Shown here in pieces: positions 26,251 to 36,967 of a stretch of 64,000 bases of DNA (its first letter is position 1; each line of letters begins with the position of its first letter). The notes beneath the pieces were generated by a model that searched no databases, was not told the origin of the DNA, and saw only the letters and a program-made list of their open reading frames with translations. The position numbers and the translations under genes were made by a program. The DNA is from Blastococcus sp. PRF04-17 (GTDB taxonomy: Bacteria > Actinomycetota > Actinomycetes > Mycobacteriales > Geodermatophilaceae): the NCBI RefSeq assembly GCF_023016265.1, contig NZ_CP095412.1, positions 3,472,001-3,536,000 on the forward strand. Reading direction: 5' to 3'.

Positions 26251-26664
26251 GTGACGGCCGTCGTGAGCAGGGGCATCGACGCGGTGCTGGCAGCGAGCCG
26301 GGCGGGGGTCGCCAGGCTCGGCCCGGCCGAGCTGCTCGAGGCAGCGGCCCGCGGCGCGCTGGTCGTGGACACGCGTACCGACGCCCAGCGCCGTCGGCAG
26401 GGCGAGTTCCCCGGTGCCGTGGTCATCGACCGGACGGTCCTGGAGTGGCGACTCGACCCGGCGAGCGAGGCCCGCATCCCGGAGGCGACCGGGTACGACC
26501 TGGAGGTCGTGGTCCTGTGCCGGCAGGGCTACAGCTCCAGCCTCGCCGCTGCGTCGCTGCGGGCGGTCGGCCTGCACCGCGCGACCGACCTCGTCGGCGG
26601 CGTCGAGGCGTGGCTCGGGGCGGGCCTGCCGATGTCGGAGGCAGGCGCCGACGTACGGGAGTGA
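26251..26664 (+). CDS. Rhodanese-like domain protein
   Basis: The 137-residue single-domain protein has ELLEAAARGALVVDTRTDAQRRRQGEFPGAVVIDRTVLEWRL, the active-site loop CRQGYSSSLAA with Cys90, and the end DLVGGVEAWLGAGLPM. It would carry persulfide sulfur for transfer; the six-residue loop fits sulfurtransferases rather than Cdc25-like phosphatases. GTG at 26251 is chosen. It stands alone, followed directly by the tRNA gene on the other strand. Confidence 0.85.
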   Translation: MTAVVSRGIDAVLAASRAGVARLGPAELLEAAARGALVVDTRTDAQRRRQGEFPGAVVIDRTVLEWRLDPASEARIPEATGYDLEVVVLCRQGYSSSLAAASLRAVGLHRATDLVGGVEAWLGAGLPMSEAGADVRE

Positions 26665-26665
26665 G

Positions 26666-26736
26666 AGCGGGTGACGAGAATCGAACTCGCACTGTCAGCT
26701 TGGGAAGCTGATGTTCTGCCATTGAACTACACCCGC
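26666..26736 (-). tRNA. tRNA-Gly (anticodon CCC)
   Basis: The acceptor stem GCGGGTG/CACCCGC closes a cloverleaf. The anticodon arm is CAGCTTCCCAAGCTG, loop TTCCCAA, anticodon CCC. The T arm is GCGAGTTCGATTCTCGT. The discriminator is U and no CCA is encoded. All are normal for bacterial tRNA-Gly. Confidence 0.95.
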
Positions 26737-26788
26737 GAACGCCGCCCAGACTACCTGGCGAGCCCGCCCGCGCGGGAGCAGCCCCTGA

Positions 26789-27751
26789 TCAGCGGCGCAT
26801 CTCGGCGAGGAATCCGGTGGCCTCCGAGCGCAGCCGCTCGGCCATCTGCGACAGCCCGGTGATGTCGTCCCCGCCGGTGGCCAGCGAGGACGAGCCGTCG
26901 ACCGCCGCCGCGATGCCGTCGACGAGGGTGTTCATCTCGCCGACCGTCGTCCCCACCGTGCCCATCCGGGCCGCGACCGCCTCGGTGGCCTCGCGGATCT
27001 GCTCGACCTGGGCGGTGACCCGCAGGGTTGCCTGACCGGTCTGGTCCGCGAGGTCCTTGACCTCGGAAGCGACCACGGCGAACCCCTTGCCGGCCTCTCC
27101 GGCGCGGGCGGCCTCGATCGTGGCGTTGAGGGCCAGCAGCCGGGTCTGCGCGGCGATGGCGTCGATCATCGCGATGATCTCCTTGATCTCGGCCGAGGAG
27201 GTGGTCAGGGAGGTGATCGTCGCCTGCGCGGTGCCGACCTCGGTGGCGGCGGCACCGGCCGCGGCCGTCAGCCCGGACGCCGACGCGCTCATCTCCGTCG
27301 AGGCGGTGGCCACCTGCTCCGACATGGCCAGGACGACGGACTCGAAGGCGTCGGCCAGGCGCAGGCGGGCGTTCTGCGCCTCGGTGACCCGGCCGGCCGT
27401 CTCCTGCATGGCCGTCCGGGCGGTGTTGATGTCGGTGGCGCTCTTCCGGAAGGCGCCGCGCAGGCCGGTCAGCAGCAGCCGTCGGGAGAACCGGCCCTCC
27501 GCGGCGGCGGTGAGCGCGGCCGACGACTCGCGGACGAAGGCGTCGGAGACGTCGAGCACCCGGTTGACGGCGTCGTGCAGAGCGGCCAGCTCCGGCCGGG
27601 CCGCGATCTCGGGCGTCGGGCGCACCCGGGCCTCCAGGTCGCCGCGGGCGGCGGCGTCGCAGGTCTCGGTCAGCTGGCGCACGAAAGCCCGGTGGGCGGC
27701 GAGCTCCGCGGCGTCGTCGCCTCCCTGGGCGCGCAGGCCCCGGAAGCCCAT
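26789..27751 (-). CDS. Soluble methyl-accepting chemotaxis protein, partner of PAS sensor
   Basis: The 320-residue product has no membrane segment. A HAMP-like helical region (residues about 25-110) leads to an MCP signalling domain. Its hairpin tip reads [46 protein letters not shown], a close match to the conserved MCP tip ([24 protein letters not shown]). The start codon lies one base after the stop of the PAS gene, so the two are co-translated and probably form one energy/redox sensor. No other chemotaxis gene lies in this window. Confidence 0.9.
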   Translation of the reverse strand: MGFRGLRAQGGDDAAELAAHRAFVRQLTETCDAAARGDLEARVRPTPEIAARPELAALHDAVNRVLDVSDAFVRESSAALTAAAEGRFSRRLLLTGLRGAFRKSATDINTARTAMQETAGRVTEAQNARLRLADAFESVVLAMSEQVATASTEMSASASGLTAAAGAAATEVGTAQATITSLTTSSAEIKEIIAMIDAIAAQTRLLALNATIEAARAGEAGKGFAVVASEVKDLADQTGQATLRVTAQVEQIREATEAVAARMGTVGTTVGEMNTLVDGIAAAVDGSSSLATGGDDITGLSQMAERLRSEATGFLAEMRR

Positions 27752-27752
27752 G

Positions 27753-28313
27753 TCAGCTCTCCTCGCGGTTGATGATCGACCAGACGAGGTCGTCGTAGCC
27801 GCCGCCCTGCTCGGCCAGGATGTCGGTCAGCAGCTGCGAGGAGGCGGAGACCGCCGCCTTGGCACCGGGGTGCCGGCGCTCCTCGGCGGACAGCCGCGCG
27901 TACAACGGCCGCACCGCCTCGATCGCCCGCTGCGCGGGCTTGCGACGGCTTGAGTGGTAGCCGACGACCCGGCCGCGGGCGTCGAAGGACGGCGTCACGT
28001 GGGCCAGCACCCAGTAGTGGGCGCCGTCCCGGGCGAGGTTGTTGATGTAGGCGAAGAGTTCCTCACCGCGGCCGAGCGTCTGCCAGAGGAGCCAGAAGAC
28101 CGCCCGGGGCATCTCGGGGTGCCGGATGAGGTTGTGCGGACGGCCGAGGACTTCGTCCATCTCGTAGCCGCTGACCCGCAGGAACACGTCGTTGGCGTAG
28201 GTGATGACGCCGCGCGGATCGGTCTTGGAGACGATCAGCTCGTCGGCGTCGAACGTGCGCTCCTGGCCGGTGGGTCGCACCGCCCGCCCCGGTGCCGGCT
28301 GCAGATCCAGCAT
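27753..28313 (-). CDS. Aer-like PAS domain protein
   Basis: The 186-residue product has an N-terminal PAS domain very like the FAD-binding PAS of Aer: [56 protein letters not shown], then [31 protein letters not shown] helical tail follows. It lacks its own signalling domain, which is supplied by the adjacent MCP gene. ATG at 28313 has GGAGGAGGG just upstream. Confidence 0.9.
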   Translation of the reverse strand: MLDLQPAPGRAVRPTGQERTFDADELIVSKTDPRGVITYANDVFLRVSGYEMDEVLGRPHNLIRHPEMPRAVFWLLWQTLGRGEELFAYINNLARDGAHYWVLAHVTPSFDARGRVVGYHSSRRKPAQRAIEAVRPLYARLSAEERRHPGAKAAVSASSQLLTDILAEQGGGYDDLVWSIINREES

Positions 28314-28385
28314 GTGCCCTCCTCCAGGATCGACGTCCGGAGGTTGTCATCGGCAGGCCGCCGAGCGGCCGGTACCGGCACGCAG

Positions 28386-28424
28386 CTGCGCCCCGTCCGC
28401 ATGGGGAGGTCGGACGGGGCGCAG
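28386..28424 (-). terminator. Hairpin downstream of the S8 protease
   Basis: CTGCGCCCCGTCC (28386-28398) pairs perfectly over 13 bp with GGACGGGGCGCAG (28412-28424), with a 13-nt loop. It lies 30 bases past the protease stop and upstream of the PAS gene. Confidence 0.7.
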
Positions 28425-28453
28425 CGGTTCGGGCCGCATGTCGAGGACTCGGC

Positions 28454-31128
28454 CTAGATCGCGACCCCCGTGCAGGACGAGGAGCAGTTCACCGACCAGA
28501 TGGAGCCCAGCGCCCGGAACCTGTCGGACCGGACGAGGCGCTCACCCGCCGGACCGGTGCGCTCGACCGGGCCGGTGCCGGTGCCCGGACCGCCGGGCGC
28601 CCCGTCCTCACCGCCGTCCTCGCCGCCGTCGTCCCCCGGTGGCGTGGCGCCGTCCCCGGGCGCGGGGGCGCCCGGGTCGGTCCCGTCACCCGGCCCCGTC
28701 GGGGCCGACGGGTCGACGTAGGTCAACGCCCGGCTGAGCACCTGCGCGGTGTCGTCCGGCGCGTAGATCGACACGTCGTAGGTGTCGGCCGTGCGTGCCG
28801 GGACCCGGAAGGTGACCCGCGTGCTCGTCGCCGTGACCACGGAGGCCGTCGCGGTGGCGCCGATCCGGATGGTCGGCGATTCCGGCAGGGCGAGCCCGGT
28901 GATGGTCACCAGCGTGCCCCCGGCGGTGCCGACCCTGTTCGGGCTGAGCGAGGTCACCTTGAACACGCCCAGCTCGTCGTAGCGCGTCGTGTCCGGGGAC
29001 GAGCCGCCGGCGTCCGGCGCCGTCGGCGTGCTGCCGCCCGAGCCGATGGGCGGCGTGCCGCCGCCGGAGCCGATGGGCGGGACGACCGGCGAGGTCACCG
29101 GTGGGGTCACCGGGGCGACGGGTGTGCCGGGGCCCGCCGGGTTGGGTGCTCCCGGCTCGGCCGGATCGCCCGGCTCGGCCGGGTCGCCGGGCACGGCGCC
29201 GCCGCCGGGAGGCGTGCCGGAGCCGCCGGTCTCCGGCGTCGTGCCGGGGAGGGTCGGACTGCCCGGCGGGACCGGGCTGCCGCCGCCGGGGGCGGGGTGC
29301 CCGTGCCGGGAGGCGCACCTCCAGGAGCGGTGCCGCCGGGCTGCGTGCCGGCGTCCGGCGTCGTCCCGCCCGGAGCGGTGCCGCCGCCGGGAGCCGCGCC
29401 GTCGGTGGGGGTCTCGTCGCCCGGCGCCGGGACGGCGGCGCCGACCAGCAGCGGGGCGGCGTGCGTCCGGCCGACGGGCTCGCCGTCGCGGTACAGCTGA
29501 ACGGTCAGGACGTAGCGCCCGTCACCGAGCTCCATCGCCGGAGTCAGGCCCACTGACCCGGAACCGGCGAACGTGCCGAGCGGGAAGGCGGCGTCACCCG
29601 CGTCGTCGGTGGCCACGGTGACGCCGTCGAGCGTGATGTCCTTGTCCGCCAGCGCCCAGATCTCGCCGGCGTGCTCCATCCCCAGGCCGAGCACGACCTC
29701 GTAGGCGCCGGCGGCCGTCGGGCCGCTCACCCCGATGCCCGGGGTCAGGAGGCCGGCCGGAGCGGTCATCGAGGTGAAGGCGTAGCCGACCGACTCGGCC
29801 GGGGTGCCCGCCAGGCGGCTCATCGTCAGGCGGCCGCCGGTCACCGACCTGCCGCTGAACGCGGGCAGGGGGTCCACGTCGTCGAGCACGGCCTGCTTCA
29901 GCTCGGCGTGGCCGGCGTCGGGCATGTGAGCGCGGTACAGCGCGTAGGCGGCGGCGACGTGCGGCGCTGCGATGGAGGTGCCACTGACCAGCCGGTAGCC
30001 GCCGTCGTTCCACGTGGTGGCCACGAGGTAGCCCGGAGCGAACAGATCCACGTTGGACGCGCCGTAGGCGGAGCTGGGTGATGCCGTGTCGCCGGCCGTC
30101 GAGCTGCCGACCGTCACGATGTTCGGGTCGGTCAGGCTGGCCGGGTAGAGGATGTTCGTGTCCCGGTTGGCGGCGTCGTTGCCGGCCGCCGCGACGACCA
30201 GGACGTCGTGGGCGGCGGCGTAGGCGACCGCGTTCCGCAGATTCTGCAGAGCAGTGCCGGTGAACGCCCCGCCCCAGGAGGCGTTGATGACGTCGGCGCC
30301 GTTGTCCACGGCGTACCGGATCGCCTGGGCTCCCAGGTTGACGTCGACGCTGCCACCTCCACCGATGACCAGCGGCATGATCCTGGCCTGCGGCGCGACG
30401 CCGGCCACGCCGATGCCGTTGCCGGCGCGGGCGGCGACGACGCCGGACACGCCCGTGCCGTGGGAACCCATGCCCGCGTTGTCGAGGTCGGCGTTGTTCG
30501 AGTAGAAGTTCCAGCCGTGGCAGTCGCCGGCCTTGCCGTTCCCGTCGGTGTCGCCGCCACCGCACGGCTGGCCGGGGTTGGTCCACAGCGCGCCGGCCAG
30601 GTCCGGGTGGTCGGTGTCGAAGCCGGTGTCGGTGACGGCGATGACCAGGCCGTCTCCTGTCCCGGTGGCCCACCCGTCGGTGGCGTCCACGTCGGCGTCG
30701 GCGACGGCCGCCACCGGCTGCTGGTAGGAGTTGGTGCCGGTGTTCTCGAGGTTCCAGCCGTACTGGGGGAAGTACGGGTCGGTGACGGTGCCGAGCACGG
30801 GAGCGGAGACCGAGAACTCGGCGTGCGCCACGCCGGGGACCACGGCGAGCTGGTGCGGGGCGAGTCCCTCCGTGGCGACCAGCGCACGGCCGTCGTCGAG
30901 CGACTGCGCGGTCACGACCCCGTCCACCGACTCGAGGGCCTCGAGCATCGCCGCGTCGACGGCTCCGGCGTCCGCGGTCAGGACGATCCGGGTCAGGCCG
31001 TCGTCCGGTCCGAAGTCGGTGGCGATCGGGATCGCCGGCGCGGCCAGCGCAGAGAACACCGCCGCGCCGGCGTAGCCGGCCACGACCGCACCGGCCAGCG
31101 CGACCGCCTGGACCCGCTTGCTCTTCAT
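28454..31128 (-). CDS. Secreted S8 (subtilisin-like) serine protease with Pro/Gly linker and IPT/TIG domain, frameshifted
   Basis: ATG at 31128 (GGAGAGG upstream) opens a signal peptide (KSKR, then a hydrophobic run to about residue 30). A propeptide-like region follows, then the catalytic domain with Asp167 ([16 protein letters not shown]), His223 ([10 protein letters not shown]), oxyanion Asn317 (AAAGNDAA) and Ser385 ([13 protein letters not shown]). A beta-rich domain and a long Pro/Gly/Thr linker come next. The frame breaks in that linker at the G5 run 29286-29290; one added base continues [15 protein letters not shown]. An IPT/TIG domain ([25 protein letters not shown]) and an acidic tail ending [11 protein letters not shown] complete it, about 890 residues. 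Extracellular protein degradation is inferred. Confidence 0.88.
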
Positions 31129-31278
31129 CGACCGACCTCTCCCCGCTGGCGCGCGCCTGCGCGTTCCCGGCGTCAACGGCGGGTCGGGTGCGGCTCTTGA
31201 GAACGCCCGGTTCCGATTCGCTCGGAGGAGTGAGCCGCTGGAGGGGTCCTGGTCGGCCGGGCCCCCGGATCGGGTCCC

Positions 31279-31284
31279 TAGACT
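31279..31284 (+). promoter_or_regulatory. -10 box for a probable leaderless dcd transcript
   Basis: TAGACT lies 7 bases before the ATG at 31292, and no ribosome-binding site fits between. That spacing places the transcription start at the start codon. Confidence 0.5.
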
Positions 31285-31291
31285 CCGCGCC

Positions 31292-31879
31292 ATGCTGCTG
31301 AGCGACCGCGACATCACGGCCGCGATCGCCGAGGGCCGCCTCGGCATCGAGCCCTACGACAAGGCGCTCGTGCAGCCCTCGAGCATCGACGTCCGGCTCG
31401 ACCGGTTCTTCCGGGTCTTCAACAACGCCCGGTACACCCACATCGACCCGGCCCAGCAGCAGGACGACCTCACCACCCTTGTCGAGCCCGAGGGCGACGA
31501 GCCGTTCGTCCTGCACCCGGGGGAGTTCGTGCTGGGTTCGACCCTCGAGGTCGTGTCGATCCCCGACGACCTGGCCGCCCGGCTCGAGGGCAAGAGCTCG
31601 CTCGGCCGGCTGGGCCTGCTCACCCACTCCACCGCCGGCTTCGTCGACCCGGGGTTCTCCGGTCACATCACGCTGGAGCTGTCGAACGTCGCGAACCTGC
31701 CGATCACGCTGTGGCCGGGCATGAAGATCGGCCAGCTCTGCCTGTTCCGGCTGACCGGCCCGGCCGAGCACCCGTACGGGTCGGCGGTGTACGGCTCGCG
31801 CTACCAGGACCAGCGGGGCCCGACGCCGTCCCGGTCGTTCCGCAATTTCACCCGGGCGGAGACGCGTCGTCCGTCCTGA
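31292..31879 (+). CDS. dcd: dCTP deaminase (probably bifunctional dCTP deaminase/dUTPase)
   Basis: The 195-residue product closely matches actinobacterial Dcd: [85 protein letters not shown] and the nucleotide-binding tail [16 protein letters not shown]. The M. tuberculosis homologue converts dCTP to dUMP directly, and the HSTAG segment here is the same. It feeds thymidylate synthesis. The last 32 bases overlap the convergent MFS gene. Confidence 0.95.
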   Translation: MLLSDRDITAAIAEGRLGIEPYDKALVQPSSIDVRLDRFFRVFNNARYTHIDPAQQQDDLTTLVEPEGDEPFVLHPGEFVLGSTLEVVSIPDDLAARLEGKSSLGRLGLLTHSTAGFVDPGFSGHITLELSNVANLPITLWPGMKIGQLCLFRLTGPAEHPYGSAVYGSRYQDQRGPTPSRSFRNFTRAETRRPS

Positions 31880-33191
31880 GGTGGGCGACGACCGGCGCCT
31901 CGGCGCCGGCGACCTCGACGACCTCCTCGCCGCACCGCCGGGCTGACGTCCGGCCCGGGACCTCGTCGTCGACGAACCGCTGGTGGGTGCACAGCCACCC
32001 GGTGACCGCCATGAGGACGACCCCGACGAGCACGAGCACGAACATGCCGGTGTAGCTGCCGGTGCTGCCGCGGAGGACGCCGACGAGCAGCGGTCCGGCA
32101 GCGGCGATCAGGTAACCGAAGCCCTGGGTCGTCGTCGAGAGGGCGGCCGTGGTCTCCGGCGTGCGTGCACGCAGCCCGATGAGGGTCAGGATCATGGCGA
32201 ACGTGCCCATGGCCACCCCGAGCAGGCCCGTCCAGAGCAACGTCGCCGACCGCGGGCTGATCCACAGGCCCAGCCAGCCGACCAGGTAGCAGACCAGGAA
32301 GAAGACGAGCAGCGGCCGCTGCAGCCGGACCCGGACGGTCAGTGCCGGCACGACGGCGTTGACCGGCACGATCATCACCAGCGCGACGGCGAGGAAGAGG
32401 CCGGCAGCGGCCGCGCTGAGTCCCGCGTCCCGCAGGTACTGGGCCGTCCAGCCGGCGATGACGTAGGCCTCCATGGCCTGGATCCCGAAGAAGAGGGCCA
32501 GGGCGACGGCCGTGCGGCTCCGCAGCAGTGCGCGGACCCGGACGGTCGGCTGTCCGACGGGCGAGCCACCGGGCCGGGCCGGCACGGCCAGCCACACGAC
32601 CGCGGCGACGAGCGCGGGCACCGCCCAGACGGCGAGCGCCCACCGCCAACCCTCGCTTCCCGCGGCGTCGGCGATCGGCTGGGCGACGACGGCGACGACG
32701 GCGCCACCGACGCTCATGGCCGTGCTGTAGGCGCCCACGAGCAGGCCGGTGCGGTGCGGGAAGTACCGCTTGACCAGGCTGGGCAGCAGCACGTTGCCGA
32801 GCGCTCCGCCGGTCATGGCGATCACCGTGCCGAGGAGGAACAGCCAGAAGGCCCCGGCCACCCCACGGAGAACGAGGCCGGCCGCCATCGCGGCCAGCGC
32901 ACCGAACAGGACGTGCGAATCCCGGTACCGCGCCGACAGCGGCGGACCGGCGAAGCCCAGGGCCGCGAAGCACAGGACCGGCAGCGCGGTGATCACTCCG
33001 GCGAGGCTGCTGGAGAGGTCCAGCCCTTGCTCGATCTCCTCGAGCACCGGCCCGACGCTGTTGACCGCCGTGCGCAGGTTCAGGGCGGTCAGGACGATCG
33101 CGACGCCGATGAGGAGCAGCCCCCGGCCGTGGGTGCCAGGGGTCGCTGCTGCCGGTTCGGCGGTGCGGGTCACCGGGCGATGGTCCTCCAC
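31848..33191 (-). CDS. MFS transporter, CynX/NimT type
   Basis: The 447-residue product has about 12 membrane helices, beginning [33 protein letters not shown], the characteristic CynX/NimT start. [29 protein letters not shown] is the conserved loop and helix. CynX/NimT members export or import cyanate, nitroimidazoles and other small anions; substrate unknown here. The GTG at 33191 is used; GTG at 33173 with GGAGG about 11 bases upstream is a good alternative. The cytoplasmic C-tail overlaps the dcd 3' end by 32 bases. Confidence 0.88.
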   Translation of the reverse strand: MEDHRPVTRTAEPAAATPGTHGRGLLLIGVAIVLTALNLRTAVNSVGPVLEEIEQGLDLSSSLAGVITALPVLCFAALGFAGPPLSARYRDSHVLFGALAAMAAGLVLRGVAGAFWLFLLGTVIAMTGGALGNVLLPSLVKRYFPHRTGLLVGAYSTAMSVGGAVVAVVAQPIADAAGSEGWRWALAVWAVPALVAAVVWLAVPARPGGSPVGQPTVRVRALLRSRTAVALALFFGIQAMEAYVIAGWTAQYLRDAGLSAAAAGLFLAVALVMIVPVNAVVPALTVRVRLQRPLLVFFLVCYLVGWLGLWISPRSATLLWTGLLGVAMGTFAMILTLIGLRARTPETTAALSTTTQGFGYLIAAAGPLLVGVLRGSTGSYTGMFVLVLVGVVLMAVTGWLCTHQRFVDDEVPGRTSARRCGEEVVEVAGAEAPVVAHLRTDDASPPG

Positions 33192-33201
33192 CCGGAACGA
33201 C

Positions 33202-33236
33202 GGCGGCGCGCGCCCCCTGGGGGAACGCGCGCCGCC
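33202..33236 (-). terminator. Hairpin downstream of the etfD-like gene
   Basis: GGCGGCGCGCG (33202-33212) pairs with CGCGCGCCGCC (33226-33236), an 11-bp perfect stem. It lies 10 bases past the etfD stop and just before the MFS start. Confidence 0.65.
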
Positions 33237-33245
33237 GGGGTCATG

Positions 33246-35536
33246 TCAGGCCTGGCCGTGCTCCGTCGCCGCCGAGTCCAGGCCGACGACGTCATCGGCC
33301 TTGGTGCCGACGTCCGCGCCCTGCTCGGTGCCCTGCGCGCCGACCGGGGCCAGCGAGCGCAGCAGGATCTGGCTGACGTCGAGGACCTCGACGTGCTCGC
33401 CGATCTCCCCTGCCTGCTTCTTGGCGGTGACGGCGTCGCTCAGCATCGTGATGCAGAACGGGCAGGCGGTGGAGATGACGTCGGGGTCGAGCTCGAGGGC
33501 CTCCTCGGTGCGCTCCATGTTGATGCGCTTGCCGATCTTCTCCTCCATCCACATGCGCGCGCCGCCGCGCCGCAGCAGAAGCCGCGGTCCTTGCAGCGGT
33601 GCATCTCCTGGGTGGAGAGGCCACCGACGGAGTCGAGGATCTCCCGTGGCGGCGTGTAGACCTTGTTGTGCCGGCCGAGGAAGCAGGGGTCGTGGTAGGT
33701 GACCTTGCGGTCGACCGGCGTGACCGGGGTGAGCCGGCCGTCGGCCACCAGCTGGCTGATCAGCTGGGTGTGGTGGACGACCTCGTAGTGGCCCTCGACC
33801 TGCGGGTACTCCTTGCTCAGCGAGTTGAAGCAGTGCGGGCAGGTCGCGACGATCTTGCGCATGCCGGGCACCCGGCCCTCGAAGACGCCGTCGAGGGTGG
33901 CCACGTTCTCCTGCGCCAGCATCTGGAACAGGAACTCGTTGCCCATGCGGCGGGCCGGGTCGCCCGAGCAGGTCTCCCCGTTGCCGAGGACGGCGAACTC
34001 CACGCCGGCGATGTGCAGCAGCTCGGCGACGGCCTTGGTCACCTTCTTGGCGCGGTCGTCGACGGCGCCGGCACAGCCGACCCAGAACAGGTACTCGATG
34101 TCGTAGTCCAGGGGGCCGTCGGCCACCTTCACCTCGAAGTCGAGCTCCTTGATCCAGTCCTCGCGGACGTTGCCGCCCATGCCCCACGGGTTCCCGCGCT
34201 TCTCGAGGTTGGTCATCATGACGCCGGCCTCGGACGGGAAGTTGGACTCGATGAGCACCTGGTACCGGCGCATGTCGTCGATGTGGTCGATGTGCTCGAT
34301 GTCGACCGGGCACTGCTCGACGCAGGCGCCGCAGTTGGTGCAGCTCCACAGGACGTCGGGGTCGATGACCCCACCCTCCTCGAGGGTGCCGACCAGCGGA
34401 CGGTGCGCCTGTGCGTCGTTGGTCCCCTCGATGCGGGCGTAGCCGCTCGCCCAGACCTGTTCGTCGCTGGGCTTCAGGACGTCGTAGTCCGGCGCGGTCT
34501 CCGACGCGGTCTTCTCGCCGAGGAGGTAGGGGGCCTTCGCGTACAGGTGGTCGCGGAGGTCCATGATCACCATCTTGGGGCTGAGCGGCTTGCCCGTGTT
34601 CCACGCCGGGCACTGGCTCTGGCACCGCCCGCACTCGGTGCAGGTGGTGAAGTCGAGCATCCCCTTCCAGGTGAAGTCCTCGATCTTGCCGCGGCCGAAG
34701 ACGTCGTCCTCGCCGGGATCCTCGAAGTCGATCGGCTTGCCGCCGCTGGTCATGGGCAGCAGCGGGCCGAGCGCGGGTGCGCCGTCGGCGTTGCGCTTGA
34801 AGTAGATGTTGAAGAAGGCGCTGAACCGATGCCAGGCCACGCCCATGTTCAGGATCCTGCTGATGACGACCAGCCAGACCAGGCTCACCACGATCTTGAC
34901 GAAGGCCACGATCGTGAGCAGGTCGGGGCTGTCCGGCAGCACCGTGGCCAGCGCGCCGGAGACCGGGTGCGACCAGGCCGGCGCCTCGGTGAGGTCGCTG
35001 CTCACCTTGAGCGCGCGGATCAGCAGGATGCAGGTGCCGACGGTCAGGACGACCGCCTCGACGAAGTAGCCGCGGCCCTCGTTGGTGCCGGCGAAGCGGC
35101 TCTTGCGGCCCTGGCGCCGCGGGTGGTCCTTCTGGCGCCGGTAGATCAGGTAGAGGATGCCGAGGATCGTGCCGGTGCCGATGATGTCGGCGAACAGGTT
35201 CCAGAGGAACCACTCGCCGATGAGCGGCAGGTGGAAGGCCGGGTTCCACACCTCGCCGAAGGCCTCGACCAGCGTGAGGAACAGGCCGTAGAAGCCGACG
35301 AAGACGAACCAGTGGGCGATCCCGATGGTGGACCACTTGAGCATCCGGGTGTGGCCGAGCGACTCGACCAGCATCATCTTCAGCCGCGTCTTGACCGGGC
35401 CGAACCGGGTGCCGTCGGGCTGGCCGGTGCGGATGATGCGGACCATGGCGCGGACCGCCCGGTAGGCCATGACCGAGGCCACGATCAGGAACAGGACGCT
35501 GATCGTGCCCAGGACGATCTGCAACGGGCCCGTCAT
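33246..35536 (-). CDS. etfD: EtfD-like membrane Fe-S oxidoreductase (heterodisulfide-reductase type), frameshifted
   Basis: The N-terminus carries several membrane helices (IVLGTISVLFLIVASVMAY; AHWFVFVGFYGLFLTLVEAF; two more), like a NarI-type b subunit. Two 4Fe-4S motifs follow, CTECGRCQSQCP and CTNCGACVEQCP. Then come CCG-type cysteine domains: CPHCFNSL, HDPCFLGRHN, CCGAGGARMW and CPFCITML. The frame breaks within the third (about 33570); one added G restores GAGGARMWMEEKIG. The full length is about 763 residues. It is homologous to M. tuberculosis Rv0338c, described as EtfD, which passes electrons from ETF to the quinone pool during beta-oxidation. ATG at 35536 has GGGAG upstream, and an operator-like site shared with fadE5 lies 109 bases upstream. 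Confidence 0.9.
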
Positions 35537-35644
35537 CGATCTCCCTCTCCCAGCGCCGGGCGACCCACGGCGACGGGTCCACGGTAGGTGTGCGCCGTTC
35601 GCCGCACCGACCGGGGTCGGAGCACGACGAGCGCGCCCCGATGC

Positions 35645-35658
35645 TACTCGCCGGTAAC
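35645..35658 (-). promoter_or_regulatory. Operator-like site upstream of etfD, shared with fadE5
   Basis: TACTCGCCGGTAAC differs at one position from TACTCGCCAGTAAC at 6671-6684 before fadE5, and the preceding C is also shared. Reading on the etfD strand it is GTTACCGGCGAGTA, a TTAC-N5-AGTA imperfect palindrome. Confidence 0.6.
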
Positions 35659-35764
35659 CACCAGGCGGCCGCCACCGCCCCGAGTCTCGCTCGGCCTGAT
35701 CTTCGCGGTGTCGGCGCTTCTTCGCCGCGCATCACGCAACCACGCCCGCACCGCGAGGCTCGAT

Positions 35765-36763
35765 TCAGCCGGCGCGGTCAGCGACCGCCAGTCGCCGCGT
35801 CGCCGTGAAGCGGCGTCGGCTCGGTCCAGGGGCCGCCAACAGGTCGCGCAGGCGTTCCTCGGTTCGCTGCCATGCCCCGCCCAGGTCGGCCTCCGCGATG
35901 CGCACCACTCGGATGTCGAGCGCCCGGAGTTCGTCCTCCCGCCGCTTCTCGTCCCACAGAACCTGCGCGGGGGAGCGGTTGCGCCACGGGTCGGTGTACT
36001 TGATCTGCCCGTCGAACTCCACTGCCACCGCTGCATGCTCGAACCAGGCGTCGACCACTCCGACCAGTCGGCCGCCAGATCTGATCTCGACCTGGAGCTC
36101 GTCGGGAACCAGCCCGGCCCCCACCAGCCGCAAGCGTCCGCGCGACTCGAGCGGTGACTCCGCGCGTCCGTCGGTGAGCGCCACAGCTCGTGTCGCCCGG
36201 CTGATGCGAGCCCAGCCGGCCATGGTGGCTGCGCCGTCCCGGAGTTGATCGAGCGTGACCTTCTTCTTCCGGAGGGCGTCGTCCATGGCCACCACCGCAT
36301 CCTCGAGGTCCCACTCCCGAGCGCAGTCCAGGAGCGTCCGGGAGGTCGAGGTCAGCCGGATCTGCCCGCTGCGCACGATCTCACCCGGTCGCAGCGGCGC
36401 CTGGACGATGCGAAAACCGCGGCCCCGTCGTGACAGGGCCGGGTCCGTGAGCCGAACATCGGTCACGGCGCCCCGCCGCACGAGCAAGCCCCACAGCACC
36501 GCCGCCGATCCATGGCTGATCGCCGTCCTCGGCCGGTCGAGGTCGAGCAGCACGGCGAGGCACTCGGCCTGGTGGCGGCGGCCGCGGGCCTCGAGCGCGG
36601 CGAGGTCGGCCGTCGTCGCGTAGACACCCCGGCGGAGGCGGGCCCAGACGCCGGTGGAGCAGTTGCGTCGGATCTCCGTGTGCTCGTAGCCGGCGCGACG
36701 GGCATCGGTCGCCGTGAAGAGTCCGAGCTGGCGGTCCGCCGCGGCGCGCAGAAGGGGGTGCAC
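35765..36763 (-). CDS. AbiEi-type N-terminal domain fused to a PD-(D/E)xK nuclease-like domain
   Basis: The 332-residue product has an N-terminal winged-helix AbiEi-like region ([29 protein letters not shown]). Its middle part is like other AbiEi-type antitoxin relatives ([29 protein letters not shown]). The C-terminal Vsr/DUF559-like nuclease fold has Glu206, Asp238 (GVVDAWFE), Glu249/Asp251 ([11 protein letters not shown]) and Lys255, so the active site looks intact. GTG at 36763. No AbiEii nucleotidyltransferase toxin lies next to it, so it is not a normal type IV toxin-antitoxin pair. Many actinobacteria carry several such orphan genes; function unknown, defence is possible. Confidence 0.75.
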   Translation of the reverse strand: MHPLLRAAADRQLGLFTATDARRAGYEHTEIRRNCSTGVWARLRRGVYATTADLAALEARGRRHQAECLAVLLDLDRPRTAISHGSAAVLWGLLVRRGAVTDVRLTDPALSRRGRGFRIVQAPLRPGEIVRSGQIRLTSTSRTLLDCAREWDLEDAVVAMDDALRKKKVTLDQLRDGAATMAGWARISRATRAVALTDGRAESPLESRGRLRLVGAGLVPDELQVEIRSGGRLVGVVDAWFEHAAVAVEFDGQIKYTDPWRNRSPAQVLWDEKRREDELRALDIRVVRIAEADLGGAWQRTEERLRDLLAAPGPSRRRFTATRRLAVADRAG

Positions 36764-36967
36764 CTCCGCAGCGTCCAGTCCTCGAGCGGTCCGTGGTGTC
36801 GTCGAGCGACTTCTGTGGACGGCGGCGCCGCGTCACCTTCGCCGTGCGTGGGAAATCCCGCGGTACGGGGCGAGACGCCGGCGACATGGCGCGGGCGGTG
36901 GGCGACCGGCGGGAGTGCCGGTGCGGAAACTCCCGCGCCCGTGGAACACGGCCAGGTTCGTTGCCGT

